The notes: a model not told the origin generated them from the letters alone. A stretch of DNA of 64,000 nucleotides from Aquimarina longa SW024 (GCF_001401755.1 NZ_AVQK01000023.1:1-64000); one strand, 5' to 3'. Numbered from the stretch's first letter, positions 1 through 9,685 are shown. Numbers and translations: made by a program.

Positions 1-181
1 TATCCAATACAAATATGTTGGTACTATTTTTTTAGGAAGAGATATTCTGGTATCTACAAAAAATAAGACCTGTGCGGTTTTAAAAACCGCACAGGTCTAT
101 TATTAGCAACTCCAATTGTAATATTGGTATGTGGCTGGAACATGTTCTTTATAAAATAACATATGGCATATGTACTATTGC
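1..181. other. Intergenic left edge carrying a REP-like palindrome
   Basis: No coding sequence is seen. The stretch holds one strong palindrome (listed separately), which may act as a transcript end for the minus-strand envelope gene cluster that stops at 182. Confidence 0.6.
66..98. repeat. Perfect 16-bp inverted repeat, REP-like hairpin
   Basis: AGACCTGTGCGGTTTT at 66-81 is exactly complementary to 83-98, with a single central A at 82. The arms have a GC-rich core in an AT-rich setting. A shorter palindrome of the same general form (ACAGGTTTT..AAAACCTGT) lies at 5836-5855. Such CAGGTTTT/AAAACCTG palindromes resemble dispersed extragenic repeats of flavobacteria (recalled, not searched). 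It could also terminate transcription of the minus-strand cluster. Confidence 0.7.
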
Positions 182-1441
182 TTAAAAATATTGCCCTATC
201 CCAAATACGAATCCATTAGTAGCATCTTTAGTAACTCCATATCCGTAATCGATTCTAAAAATGGCATTAAAAATTCGCTTGTGCATAAATCGTAGTCCTA
301 CTCCTGGGTATAGCTTAACATTCTTAGAATCTAGAAAGTCATCAAAATCTCCTCCTGGATTACGCCAGCTCCCTACATCAACAAAAACATTACTTTGTAA
401 GACAAACCAATCTTTATCATATAAGGTTTGTCTATATTCTGTATTAAGAACAGCTACCCCTGTTCCTCTATCAATTGTATTCCCTACTCCTCTAACATTA
501 AGATTATTATCTACTGCAAATGGCGCAAATGGAGAATTGTCATTGGTTGCTAATCCCATCCGTAATCTAGATGCCCAGTTTCCTTTCTTCCCTACTCTTT
601 TATAATATAAAAAATCATTCCATCCGATTACAAAATCTGGTAAAACATTTTCTGTACTTACCACATATTGTAGGTTTAGTATGCTCTTAAAACCGGATAC
701 GTATTGGTATTCATAATCTAGATTATTATACTCATAAATGAGTTTATATAACAGCTTATTTACATTAAAATCTTGTGGTATTCCTTCTTCTGTAGCTCCT
801 GTTTTATAAGTATATGCTTCATTAAAATAATTAACTCCTAGCTCCATACGGTTCTGAACATTAAATTGGTATAACCCTAAGGCTTCATAGGAGGTATTAT
901 TATATTTATAATCCGCTATTCCACTATCTAAAAATACAGGTTCTTGTGTCGTAAGGTTACTATAATTAAACGCTAGCCCTATTCTTTTACTAAATAAAAA
1001 TGGTGCTCTGAGATTTGCCCCATAAGAATTATAAATATCATTTTGATATGTTGCTCCTATTGTAATATTGCGCCCTAGGAAATTAAATTCATACAATCCT
1101 AGCCTAAAAGCAAACTCATCATTATTGGTGGTATATATATTAGCTGAAGGGATAATAGTAAAGTTTTCTTCTATACCGTATACTACCTTATAACCGTGCT
1201 GCTCTTCATTAACCTGATAATAGGCATGTGCAATAGAGGGTAATCGTTTTAATTTTTTAATATCTTTTTCGAGAACTATAGAGTCTAGAATATTTCCTTG
1301 CCTAATATCTGTCAGTTTTATAATCTCTGAGGTTTTAGTTTTGGTATTTCCTTGGATTATTAATTCTGAAATAAGTTTATCTTGCCCAAAACCAAAATAA
1401 GAAATACACAAAAAGATTAGAATAACAGGCTTAAGATTCAT
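182..1441 (-). CDS. BamA/TamA-like outer-membrane beta-barrel protein with one POTRA-like domain
   Basis: The 419-residue product starts with a signal peptide (residues 1-19, ending FGFGQ). A short POTRA-like segment follows (about 21-90, with the ISELIIQGNTKT-type opening). The rest is a long region of alternating aromatic beta strands ending in a C-terminal phenylalanine (GQYF), as in Omp85-superfamily barrels. A glycine/arginine segment near residue 315 (VRGVGNTIDRG) resembles the L6-type VRGY/F motif. With a single POTRA it is far smaller than BamA and is more likely a specialised Omp85 protein. Its start overlaps the stop of the upstream glycosidase gene by 4 nt (ATGA), so the two are probably translated together. 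The substrate is unknown. Confidence 0.8.
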   Translation of the reverse strand: MNLKPVILIFLCISYFGFGQDKLISELIIQGNTKTKTSEIIKLTDIRQGNILDSIVLEKDIKKLKRLPSIAHAYYQVNEEQHGYKVVYGIEENFTIIPSANIYTTNNDEFAFRLGLYEFNFLGRNITIGATYQNDIYNSYGANLRAPFLFSKRIGLAFNYSNLTTQEPVFLDSGIADYKYNNTSYEALGLYQFNVQNRMELGVNYFNEAYTYKTGATEEGIPQDFNVNKLLYKLIYEYNNLDYEYQYVSGFKSILNLQYVVSTENVLPDFVIGWNDFLYYKRVGKKGNWASRLRMGLATNDNSPFAPFAVDNNLNVRGVGNTIDRGTGVAVLNTEYRQTLYDKDWFVLQSNVFVDVGSWRNPGGDFDDFLDSKNVKLYPGVGLRFMHKRIFNAIFRIDYGYGVTKDATNGFVFGIGQYF

Positions 1442-2442
1442 TTTTTTATAGAATAAAATGTTTTTATTAATTTTTCTGAAGGTTTATTTTGTATTGTAAA
1501 TCGATTATCTGTTTCACCTCCTACCTCATCATGATTATGATACCATTTCCAGAGGAATCCTCCTGCAAACCAAGGTTCGTCCCAGAATTCTTCATATAGC
1601 GCTGTTAAGGCATTATGCTGTGCTAGTAGATCAATATTCTCTGTTACATTGCTAGAATCCCAAGGCTCTTTTGCTGTAAAATGAATACTTCGGTATCCAT
1701 ATTCGGTAAATAAGATCGGCTTTTTTAATTCTGATTGTAATGCTATAATAGCTTTTTTATATTTTTTCCACCCTTTTTTAAGTTCTTCTACTGTAGGGGT
1801 TTTACGCTCCGAAATAGGAAAATAGGCATCTATGCCTATATAATCTAACTGATCCCAGAATGGTACTTTAGTATATTGATCCCAATTCTCTGCATAGGTT
1901 AATTGCCCTTTATATACTGATCTGATCTTACTAATTAATTGTTTCCAGAACTCTGGTCTTTTCTGAACAAATGTGTGCAACTCAGTACCAATACATAATA
2001 ATGGTACTTTCATTTCTTCTGCCAGTGCTGCATATAGCATTATAAAATCTTCATATGATTTCTCGAATATGTTCCAGTCTTTTTCGGTTTTCATGGTAAT
2101 ATTACCTGTAAACTCTCCTCTCCATACCCAAATCTGAGGTTTTAACATTACAGTAACCTCTTTATTATTTAGTAATTCAATAGTTTTTCTAGCTCCCTCT
2201 CTTCGTTCTCCCCACCATTGTTGCTCGATATTAAAAACTACACTTGGAGTATGTAGACTTTTCACAAATCCAAAAGGCATTACTGCAGCCCAATTAGCAT
2301 TAAGTTTTACAACGGGATCAATCTCTGTACTGGTAATCTCTTTTGGAGAGGCTACAAAACTAATTCCGTTTACTTTAGCTCGTTGCCCAGAACAATTTAT
2401 AAAAACAGTACTTAACAGCAGTAGTACAAAAATCTTTTTCAT
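1438..2442 (-). CDS. GH113-like glycoside hydrolase lipoprotein
   Basis: The 334-residue protein has a lipoprotein signal (VFINC, lipid-anchored Cys17) followed by a TIM-barrel-type glycosidase domain. The motif CIGTELHTF places a likely acid/base glutamate at E154, and LFTEYGYRS places a likely nucleophile at E247. This is the spacing expected of clan GH-A enzymes, and the overall pattern resembles GH113 beta-mannanase-like proteins. It probably acts at the outer membrane or in the periplasm on a beta-linked glycan. It is coupled by ATGA overlap to the BamA-like gene and lies 63 nt downstream of the OMP gene in the same direction. The exact substrate cannot be told from sequence alone. Confidence 0.8.
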   Translation of the reverse strand: MKKIFVLLLLSTVFINCSGQRAKVNGISFVASPKEITSTEIDPVVKLNANWAAVMPFGFVKSLHTPSVVFNIEQQWWGERREGARKTIELLNNKEVTVMLKPQIWVWRGEFTGNITMKTEKDWNIFEKSYEDFIMLYAALAEEMKVPLLCIGTELHTFVQKRPEFWKQLISKIRSVYKGQLTYAENWDQYTKVPFWDQLDYIGIDAYFPISERKTPTVEELKKGWKKYKKAIIALQSELKKPILFTEYGYRSIHFTAKEPWDSSNVTENIDLLAQHNALTALYEEFWDEPWFAGGFLWKWYHNHDEVGGETDNRFTIQNKPSEKLIKTFYSIKK

Positions 2443-2505
2443 AGCAATTTTTCAATTGTTTTATTTTGTTACTGCCGAAAAGTACAATTTTTCTATTTAT
2501 TTTTT

Positions 2506-3423
2506 TTAGAACAATGCTCTGATTCCTAAACTAAATGTTTGCCCAAGTCCTTGAAAATTATTTCCTCTAACTATTTTACCAAAAGATGCTTCTAAGTTAA
2601 ATATATCCGTTAATTGGTACTTCCCTCCTAGTCCTAATTGTGTATAATTCTGCGCAAAATCATTCCCTAAGTCTATTAAAAATGCTTGTTGTGCATTTAC
2701 AAAAAGTGTTGATTTTGAAGAAGGAAAATAACTTAAAAATGCGCTTACCGGTACAAATAAACTATTATTTGCAAAACGCTCAATAATATTAGATTCTGCT
2801 GCGTTTGCTTCTTTTGATTTTTCTCCAAAATTAAATCCTAAATCAGCTTCGGTAAAAACTTGCCATTTATCTCCTCCAAATGTCTTATCATAGAAAAACT
2901 TAGTCTCCCAGAAAAAACTTCTCTTATCAAGATATGGTGCATTCGGTACATCTTTAAAAACGGGTAGGTATAATGAACTGGTAAAAGAGAAATTACTAAT
3001 ACTCTTAAATGGTTGTACTCGTATCGATGGTGCAATTGTAGTTAATCCACTTCTGGCATCTGTAGTATTATCTTTAAAATTCAAAACCTCTAATGCTCCT
3101 GCTCCACCATATGTATTAGCACGTACCTGAAAAATTAGTCCAACATTAATCCTAGAGGTAGTACTTACTCCTGTATAAATTTCTGTAGTATTCGTAAAAA
3201 ACGTTTGTCTAGCTATTTTTTGGGATTTAGATCCCGAATCTGTTTGCTCTGTCTGTGTATAAATGCTATTAAAAAACTTCACATCCCACTGTCCTTTCTT
3301 TAACAGTTTAGATGGTGTAAACTCCTGAATATTAGATTTTACATCGTTCTCTTCTTGTGCAAAAACAGATGTAACTGTTAGTGCTAGTAAAAGTATCGCT
3401 ATTATATTTCTATTATATTTCAT
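2506..3423 (-). CDS. Outer-membrane beta-barrel protein of unknown function
   Basis: This 305-residue protein has a clear signal peptide (residues 1-22, ending VFAQ). Alternating hydrophobic and polar strands with many aromatics follow, and it terminates in ALF with a C-terminal phenylalanine, typical of transmembrane barrels. Segments such as NVGLIFQVRANTYG and LGLGGKYQLTDIFNLEASFG look like barrel hairpins of the transporter-like OMP families common in Bacteroidota. It sits between the DUF547 gene and the GH113-like gene with about 60-nt gaps, so all four envelope genes may share one transcript starting above 4196. No specific ligand is suggested. Confidence 0.7.
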   Translation of the reverse strand: MKYNRNIIAILLLALTVTSVFAQEENDVKSNIQEFTPSKLLKKGQWDVKFFNSIYTQTEQTDSGSKSQKIARQTFFTNTTEIYTGVSTTSRINVGLIFQVRANTYGGAGALEVLNFKDNTTDARSGLTTIAPSIRVQPFKSISNFSFTSSLYLPVFKDVPNAPYLDKRSFFWETKFFYDKTFGGDKWQVFTEADLGFNFGEKSKEANAAESNIIERFANNSLFVPVSAFLSYFPSSKSTLFVNAQQAFLIDLGNDFAQNYTQLGLGGKYQLTDIFNLEASFGKIVRGNNFQGLGQTFSLGIRALF

Positions 3424-3485
3424 TATTTATATTGGGTATTTAGTATTAAAACAGGTTAGTATTTGGTTTCCTTATTTTAGTATGA

Positions 3486-4196
3486 TTATTTAACTTGGTT
3501 TAAACTCCAATCATAAGGGTAGTAAGATATTTTAGCTCCTGATGGTATTTTCTCTTTTCTAAACGTATTGATGTACTCAATTTCTGATCCGTGGCGAGTA
3601 AAATCTTCTTTATACCATTCGAATATCTGTGACAACTGTACTTTTTTCCCTTTTACTTTTATAAAATTAGGATTATTTAATGCTTTAACTGTCTGGCTCT
3701 GCAATTGTTTCTCTAATATAGAAGGTTTATATGCCGAATTAATAATAGGAGGACATCCTAAACCCGCACATACTAGTACAAAATGAAAACGAGCCTCATT
3801 CGGAAAGTTTTTACGAAGAGTGGTATTCTCCAAATCATTAAGAGTCGTTTTTTTACCTCCTAAGACATAAGTTATTTTATCAAAAAAACCTTTACTATCT
3901 AAAGGAGATCTGGTTGGGTATTGATCAATTATACCTTTAATCACTGCTAAATTATAAGCATTAATATAAAAAGCTTGGTATGTCTTAACTTGATTTTTAG
4001 CAACCTTTATTGTTGCTGCCATTTCCAATAATTCTTCTAATGAAGATGGATCTTTCTTAATTGCCTTATAACGTACTCTTCCATTAGATACATATGTCTT
4101 AAAAAAATGATCTGATTTAGCAAAAAAATCCTTGGTATCCTGTGAAAATCCAAATTGAACAAAGAGAATTAATAGCAAGATTGTTATTTTTTTCAT
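3486..4196 (-). CDS. DUF547 domain exported protein
   Basis: The 236-residue protein has a signal peptide (MKKITILLLILFVQFGFSQ) and the hallmark DUF547 segments: an AFYINAYNLAVIKGI block near residue 74, the YVLGGKKTTLNDLE block, and HFVLVCAGLGCPPI with two cysteines near residues 143-148. The domain fills the mature protein, which is the usual length for bacterial members. The function of DUF547 is not established. It is the first gene of the minus-strand envelope group. Confidence 0.85.
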   Translation of the reverse strand: MKKITILLLILFVQFGFSQDTKDFFAKSDHFFKTYVSNGRVRYKAIKKDPSSLEELLEMAATIKVAKNQVKTYQAFYINAYNLAVIKGIIDQYPTRSPLDSKGFFDKITYVLGGKKTTLNDLENTTLRKNFPNEARFHFVLVCAGLGCPPIINSAYKPSILEKQLQSQTVKALNNPNFIKVKGKKVQLSQIFEWYKEDFTRHGSEIEYINTFRKEKIPSGAKISYYPYDWSLNQVK

Positions 4197-4514
4197 ATTA
4201 CAATTTATTATAAATTTTAGTTTTTAAATTAGCTATATATGTTTTCTTCAAAAACTTTCAAAACTTATCTAGATAATGGACAGTCAGTCGAATGAGAGAT
4301 CATCTGCTTACAAATCTTTTTTAGTTTTATTTTATCTATACATAATATTGTTCTACACTAAAACTCTCGTCCGACAAATCATAAAAACCTTACAAAAGTT
4401 CATTTTTTTTAGACTGATTCTAAATTAATACAACTGCTTAAGTTCTTATATTTATGTACGACAGACTTGATGAAGTAGTCATTTCTTAATTAGTATCAAA
4501 AACAAATCTTTTTT
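4197..4514. other. Divergent intergenic region
   Basis: These 318 bases separate the DUF547 gene (minus) from the FAD oxidoreductase gene (plus). No ORF of note is seen. Promoters for both directions must lie here. On the minus strand a TTG followed 17 nt later by TAATTTAA, about 30-60 nt above the DUF547 start, is a weak match to the flavobacterial TTG...TANNTTTG pattern. No convincing operator or riboswitch is visible. Confidence 0.5.
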
Positions 4515-5816
4515 ATGGAACATATTGTAATTATTGGAAATGGAATTTCGGGAATTACTGCGGCAAGACATATACGCAAAATGTCTAATAAACGAATTAC
4601 TATAATCTCTGCAGAAACCGATTATTTCTTTTCTCGTACCGCACTTATGTATGTATACATGGGACATATGAAATTTGAACATACACAACCTTATGAAAAT
4701 TGGTTTTGGAAAAAGAATAAAATAGAGCTAAAAAAAGGTTTTGTTTCTAAGATAAATCATCAAGCTAATGAATTGGTTTTTACTAATAAAGAGGTCATGA
4801 ATTATGATAAACTTATTATTGCAGTAGGCTCTAAACCAAATAAGTTTGGATGGCCTGGTCAAGATCTTAATGGAGTTCTAGGGATGTATCATAAACAAGA
4901 TTTAGAAAAGCTAGAAAATTATGCTCCAAATAATACGGTCTGCAATAGAGCCGTAATTGTAGGTGGTGGGTTAATTGGTATAGAGTTAGCAGAAATGCTA
5001 CGTTCTCGTGATATCCCTGTAACATTCTTGGTTAGAGAAAATAGTTTTTGGAATGGTGTATTACCTGCCGGTGAAAGTGCTATGATCAATCGACATATCC
5101 AAAATCATCATATAGACCTTAGATTAGGTGTAAATCTAAAAGAAATCATTGCCGATGATAATGGTAGGGCTAAAGCTATAGTTATCCAAGAAACTGGAGA
5201 AATTATTGATTGTAATGTTGTTGGATTAACAGCAGGGGTATCTCCTAATGTAACATTTTTAAAAGATTCTGGTATTGAGTTAGGACGAGGGGTTAAAGTA
5301 AATAGATTTCTGGAAACTAATATTCCGGATATCTATGCCATAGGAGATTGTGCAGAACAGCATGAGGCTATTGGTAATCGTCGCCCAATAGAAGCTGTCT
5401 GGTATACTGGTCGTATGATGGGAGAAACTGTAGCGCAAACTATATGTGGTAATAAAACTGAGTATAAACCTGGACATTGGTTTAATAGTGCCAAATTCTT
5501 AGATATCGAATACCAGACCTATGGTTGGGTATTTGGTAAACCTAAAGAATATGAACAACAGTTTCATTGGATACATGCCGATGATACTAAATGCATAACC
5601 GTCTCTTATCATAAACGAACTAAAAAATTTCTTGGAATAAACACATTCGGAATTAGAATGAGACATGAAGTGTTTGATAGATGGCTAACCGAACAAAGAG
5701 ATGTTGATTATGTAATGCAACATCTAAGTGAAGCTAATTTTGATCCAGAATTCTATGCTCCATATGAATCTGAAATTCTTAATGCTTATAAAAAAATGGA
5801 GTTTCAAACATCTTAA
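4515..5816 (+). CDS. NAD(P)/FAD-dependent oxidoreductase
   Basis: The 433-residue flavoprotein has an N-terminal FAD-binding GxGxxG (IGNGISGITAARHI, residues 6-19). A second dinucleotide-binding glycine motif for NAD(P)H (VGGGLIGIELAEML) lies around residue 147, and the IYAIGDCAE segment that contacts the FAD lies around residue 273. This is the architecture of rubredoxin-reductase or nitrite-reductase-type pyridine nucleotide oxidoreductases. A C-terminal extension of about 120 residues is rich in aromatic and charged residues and is probably family-specific. The next gene downstream, a membrane 4Fe-4S protein on the same strand, suggests the pair form an electron-transfer unit. The physiological acceptor is unknown. 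Confidence 0.8.
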   Translation: MEHIVIIGNGISGITAARHIRKMSNKRITIISAETDYFFSRTALMYVYMGHMKFEHTQPYENWFWKKNKIELKKGFVSKINHQANELVFTNKEVMNYDKLIIAVGSKPNKFGWPGQDLNGVLGMYHKQDLEKLENYAPNNTVCNRAVIVGGGLIGIELAEMLRSRDIPVTFLVRENSFWNGVLPAGESAMINRHIQNHHIDLRLGVNLKEIIADDNGRAKAIVIQETGEIIDCNVVGLTAGVSPNVTFLKDSGIELGRGVKVNRFLETNIPDIYAIGDCAEQHEAIGNRRPIEAVWYTGRMMGETVAQTICGNKTEYKPGHWFNSAKFLDIEYQTYGWVFGKPKEYEQQFHWIHADDTKCITVSYHKRTKKFLGINTFGIRMRHEVFDRWLTEQRDVDYVMQHLSEANFDPEFYAPYESEILNAYKKMEFQTS

Positions 5817-5835
5817 AAATAAAATTGTACCTCTC

Positions 5836-5855
5836 ACAGGTTTTTTAAAACCTGT
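5836..5855. repeat. Short palindrome, REP-like
   Basis: ACAGGTTTT and AAAACCTGT flank TT, giving a 9-bp perfect stem in the 67-nt gap between the FAD oxidoreductase and 4Fe-4S genes. The core CAGGTTTT/AAAACCTG resembles the larger palindrome at 66-98 in layout. It may be a dispersed extragenic repeat or an attenuator/terminator. Confidence 0.55.
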
Positions 5856-5883
5856 AAAAGGCTAATCAAAAAAAAAACTAATA

Positions 5884-7482
5884 ATGAGTAATAAATTAGA
5901 TCATAGCATGTCTCTTGCTAGCCCTGAGGCTAAAGGGCTAAGCATAAAACAAAAAGTAGCATCGGCTATAGGGCTTATTGGATTCTTTATTTTAATTCTT
6001 GCCTTATGTAATATCAATCTCCCTAATCAAGGTGTGTTTTTAACTATAGCACTGGTCTTAATCACTATAGGCACTATATTATTTGCTAATGATGCTTATC
6101 TAACTAAATTAGAAGGAATCAAAAATGATGGTGTTTGGTTTACATCTATATCCTCTCGTGGTGTTTTAGGATGGTTAACGGGTGTTGGATTAACTACATT
6201 TTATATCGTACTCTATTTTTATGCAGAGTTATTAGGACTAGGAACTAATGGAGAAGCCAATACAGGCTTAGTAGCTTTATTTGATCCGCTAAGCAAACTC
6301 CTAAGTGGTAATCCTGCTAGCCAATGGTTTGTTTATGGAACCTTATATACTGTTGCAATTATTGCATTTGGGTATAAATTTATTCTAAAATATAGACATA
6401 ATCGTTATCAACAAATACGTACAATATCGGTTATGTTTTTTCAATTGGGATTTGCATTTTTGATCCCTGAGTTTATGGCTAGATTAAATTCTGATACTTT
6501 TAAATTACCTTACTACGATTTAAAAAATGTTTGGCCTCTTAATTACTATAATTTTGAACAATATAGAATAGATCAATTTATTAATGCTGGTAATGTAGGT
6601 TTAGCACTATTAATTTTCGGAATTGCTTCTATATTTATTATTACTCCTATATTAACATACAAGTTTGGTAAAAGATGGTATTGCTCTTGGGTTTGTGGAT
6701 GTGGAGGATTAGCAGAAACTGCTGGAGATTCTTTTAGACAATTATCTAGCAAAAAATTAAGCGCATGGAAGTTAGAACGTTGGTTAATCCATACTGTTTT
6801 AGTATTTGCCGTAGTAATGACTACTGCAGTAATTTATACCTACCTTGGATATGATCCTGATAAATATTGGTTAACTAAAGGGGTGTTTCTACTAAGTGTT
6901 GCAGGATTCTTAACACTTGTTTTTGCTGGAGTTATGATTTTTAAAAGAAAAGAGCTAGGAAAAGATGCTCGGTATGGTGCAATAGGATATTTTACAGTAA
7001 TTGCCTTATTAATTGGTATTCATATATTTGGCTATGGAGGGGAAATCTTTTTTATCAAAGCAGAAACACTGAGATCTACATATGGATTTGCTATTGGGTC
7101 TATATTCTCAGGAGTTATAGGTACTGGTTTTTATCCTATTTTAGGAAATCGTGCTTGGTGTAGATTTGGCTGCCCAATGGCTGCTATTCTTGGATTTCAA
7201 CAACGATTATTTTCTAAATTTAGAATCACTACCAATGGCGGACAATGTATTTCTTGTGGTAATTGTTCTACCTATTGCGAAATGGGGATCGATGTGCGAT
7301 CTTATGCCCAAAAGGGTGAAAATATTGTACGATCTAGTTGTGTAGGTTGTGGAATATGTTCTGCTGTTTGTCCAAGAGGAGTATTAAAATTAGAAAATGA
7401 TAAACTCGATGGACGTATTAATTCTAATGAAATTCTATTGGGTAATGATGTAGATTTAATGGATTATGTAAATAAAAAATAA
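5884..7482 (+). CDS. Membrane-bound 4Fe-4S protein, NapH/CcoG-like
   Basis: The 532-residue protein has many transmembrane helices (first near residues 29-50, others through about residue 400). Two cysteine clusters characteristic of NapH/NosR/CcoG-type membrane ferredoxins are present: WYCSWVCGCGG near residue 265 and WCRFGCPMAA near residue 428. The C-terminal domain carries two ferredoxin motifs, CISCGNCSTYC and CVGCGICSAVCP, for two 4Fe-4S clusters. It should move electrons between the membrane quinone pool and a redox partner. The FAD oxidoreductase encoded 68 nt upstream is the obvious candidate. The electron acceptor cannot be named from the sequence. Confidence 0.85.
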   Translation: MSNKLDHSMSLASPEAKGLSIKQKVASAIGLIGFFILILALCNINLPNQGVFLTIALVLITIGTILFANDAYLTKLEGIKNDGVWFTSISSRGVLGWLTGVGLTTFYIVLYFYAELLGLGTNGEANTGLVALFDPLSKLLSGNPASQWFVYGTLYTVAIIAFGYKFILKYRHNRYQQIRTISVMFFQLGFAFLIPEFMARLNSDTFKLPYYDLKNVWPLNYYNFEQYRIDQFINAGNVGLALLIFGIASIFIITPILTYKFGKRWYCSWVCGCGGLAETAGDSFRQLSSKKLSAWKLERWLIHTVLVFAVVMTTAVIYTYLGYDPDKYWLTKGVFLLSVAGFLTLVFAGVMIFKRKELGKDARYGAIGYFTVIALLIGIHIFGYGGEIFFIKAETLRSTYGFAIGSIFSGVIGTGFYPILGNRAWCRFGCPMAAILGFQQRLFSKFRITTNGGQCISCGNCSTYCEMGIDVRSYAQKGENIVRSSCVGCGICSAVCPRGVLKLENDKLDGRINSNEILLGNDVDLMDYVNKK

Positions 7483-7539
7483 ACCATATATATCAGCATA
7501 AATATTTTTTTAAAAAGAAAAATAATTTATAACACTATT

Positions 7540-7597
7540 CAAATGAATCTTAAACTTTCGAGAAATTTTTATTTCAAGGTAATTTAAGATTCATTTG
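7540..7597. repeat. 15-bp perfect inverted repeat, likely bidirectional terminator
   Basis: CAAATGAATCTTAAA at 7540-7554 is exactly complementary to 7583-7597. The 28-nt spacer can itself pair partly (GAAAT with ATTTC), extending the hairpin. It lies between two convergent genes (ends at 7482 and 7700), the usual place for a shared terminator, although it lacks a long T run. A miniature mobile element relic is an alternative. Confidence 0.6.
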
Positions 7598-7699
7598 TCT
7601 TATAAATCAATAACTTTAGAAAATTGGTTTATCAAATTATATACGTTCTGAATATATACCAGAAAAAAGCAGCATAAATTTTAAGAAATTCTATTAATA

Positions 7700-8974
7700 T
7701 TATTCAGAGTATAACGGAAAACACATGTGTATGGTAGTTCCTCTATTAGGTTTGCTTTCGATTTCTAATATTCCATTTTGTTTTTCTACTAATTTTTTAG
7801 TGATTCCAAGACCATATCCAATCCCTTCTTCATTATCTGTTCCAAGTGTAGAAATATTTTGGTCTTGCAAAAAAAGTTGATCAATATATTCTTTAGTCAT
7901 ACCTACTCCAGTATCTCTAACAGAAATTTTTATTTTCTCATCAAACTGTTTGCCCGACACTATAATCTTAGATCGTAGATGGGAAAATTTAATTGAATTA
8001 GATATGAGGTTTCTAAAAACTGTTTCCATCATGATAGGATTAATCATAAACTCTATATCTGCTGACAATTTGTTGATTAGACTGATTTTTTTCATTTTCC
8101 TTTCCTGATCAGAAAACTCAAATACACGTTCTATTATCTCATATAATGACATTTTTACCAACACTATTTTAGATTCATTCTGATATGTTTTTCCCCAACT
8201 TAATAAATCTTCTAGTAATTGACTCCCTTTATCTGCAGATTCTTTAATGTATCCTTCTATTTCTATTCTTTCTTGTTCATTATCTACCTCTTTCATCATT
8301 CTAATCAACTCTTTAAGTTGATGAAAAGGAGTTCTTAAATCATGCCCTATTATTCTAAGAACCTGATCCTTAGATTTATTCATTTCTTTAAGCTTTTTAT
8401 TCTGAAGTAATATCAGTTTATTTTTCTGCTTTATATTCCATCCTAATTCCATTGAATTACGTTTGATAATATAGGTAATCATTCCTGATCCAGATACAAG
8501 CATAACAATAAATAAAAAGTTTTCTATAGGATAATTTTTTGCTATTGTAGTATAACAAACGATTGAAAAAATAATATTGAATCCAACCAAAAAAATAATA
8601 TGCTTAAAATGTATCAACATCCCGATTGCAAAAATAAATAGCATTAAGATCAATTCTGCTTTAAGAAATGTAATTTCAAATAAAAAATTAGGATTATTAT
8701 ATGCTAACAAAAAGGTAAATAATATCCCTATCACGATAACATATATCGAAAAAATTAATAGAAAAGATCTAGTAATCACAGATCGTCTATATAATAAATA
8801 ACATATTATAATAGTTAAGAAAATGATTCCATTTCTAACAAAATATAGACTAATTCCAGCATTAAAATATTCTATTATACCATGTATAATGGTACATATA
8901 AAAATAAATAAAACAGGAACTAATATTTTGTCAAACAAAATATTATTAAATTTCTTTCTTATTTTTTTACCCAT
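7700..8974 (-). CDS. Membrane sensor histidine kinase
   Basis: The 424-residue protein begins with about six closely spaced hydrophobic helices (residues 15-170), then a coiled-coil-like linker (about 180-205). The dimerisation/phosphoacceptor domain has the H-box IIGHDLRTPFHQL with H211. The HATPase domain carries the N-box (FRNLISNSIKF), G1 (VRDTGVGM) and G2 (GIGYGLGITKKLVE). All catalytic elements appear intact. There is no receiver domain and no response-regulator gene next to it, so it is an orphan kinase in this window. The sensor is purely membrane-embedded with no large extracytoplasmic domain. Confidence 0.9.
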   Translation of the reverse strand: MGKKIRKKFNNILFDKILVPVLFIFICTIIHGIIEYFNAGISLYFVRNGIIFLTIIICYLLYRRSVITRSFLLIFSIYVIVIGILFTFLLAYNNPNFLFEITFLKAELILMLFIFAIGMLIHFKHIIFLVGFNIIFSIVCYTTIAKNYPIENFLFIVMLVSGSGMITYIIKRNSMELGWNIKQKNKLILLQNKKLKEMNKSKDQVLRIIGHDLRTPFHQLKELIRMMKEVDNEQERIEIEGYIKESADKGSQLLEDLLSWGKTYQNESKIVLVKMSLYEIIERVFEFSDQERKMKKISLINKLSADIEFMINPIMMETVFRNLISNSIKFSHLRSKIIVSGKQFDEKIKISVRDTGVGMTKEYIDQLFLQDQNISTLGTDNEEGIGYGLGITKKLVEKQNGILEIESKPNRGTTIHMCFPLYSE

Positions 8975-9205
8975 AAAAACTATTTCATTCGAATAAGCCC
9001 AATAAATATGAAAAAAAACACTTTTTGATGGTTCGTGATTCCTATTAAATATAATAAAAATATTGACAACATATTAGCTTCTGTAGTTAATACCTATAAT
9101 AATTATTTTATAGTAGAAGTATCGTTAGTAATAAAAAAAAACATATTTATCTGTTGGTATCATAACTTATCTACGTCTAAGTCCTAAAGAAATTCATTTT
9201 TAATA

Positions 9206-9685
9206 ATGTACAAGTTTTTAATATTTATAGTAATGTGTTCTTTTTCAGGAAATGAAATTAGTTCTAAATACACATATCACTATGAATATTATACGAATGG
9301 TTCTCTTAAAGCTGAAGGTTGGAAATCAGGTGATCAGAAAATGAGATTTTGGTATTTCTATCACCCTAATGGAAAAGTTTCTATGGAAGGTCATTATCTT
9401 CATAATAAAAAAAAGGGATATTGGTATTTTTATTCGTTAAATGGAAAAGTTATTAAAGAAGGTCATTTTATAAACAATAAAGCAGAAAAATGGTGGATTA
9501 TTTACGATATTGCACCTTCAATAACACGAAAATATCAATATAAAAACAACAAAAAAGAAGGGTTTTGCCTAGTGTATAAAAACAATAAACTTTTTAAAGC
9601 CGAGCGATATATCAATAATAATAAAACCGGTGAGTGGACCGATATCACTAGTTTTAAAAAAGACAACCCTAATGCTTCCCTATAA
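9206..9685 (+). CDS. MORN-repeat exported protein (YwqK-like)
   Basis: The 159-residue protein starts with a short hydrophobic segment (MYKFLIFIVMCSFSG) that may be a signal peptide. At least three MORN-type repeats follow, built on the pattern YxNGKxxxEGxxxxxKKxGxWxFY (for example PNGKVSMEGHY and LNGKVIKEGHF, residues 40-100). The C-terminal part is a degenerate continuation (KNNKKEGFCLVYKNNKL). The stop codon abuts the start of the next gene, so it is the first gene of a glycosyltransferase operon. MORN/YwqK proteins are sometimes labelled antitoxins, but nothing here supports that role. An envelope or scaffold role with the glycosyltransferases is a guess. Confidence 0.75.
   Translation: MYKFLIFIVMCSFSGNEISSKYTYHYEYYTNGSLKAEGWKSGDQKMRFWYFYHPNGKVSMEGHYLHNKKKGYWYFYSLNGKVIKEGHFINNKAEKWWIIYDIAPSITRKYQYKNNKKEGFCLVYKNNKLFKAERYINNNKTGEWTDITSFKKDNPNASL

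Noticed and set aside
9206..9685. Calling the MORN-repeat protein an antitoxin of a toxin-antitoxin pair
   Set aside because: The YwqK label is inherited; there is no toxin-like gene beside it, it appears exported, and it is coupled to glycosyltransferases.
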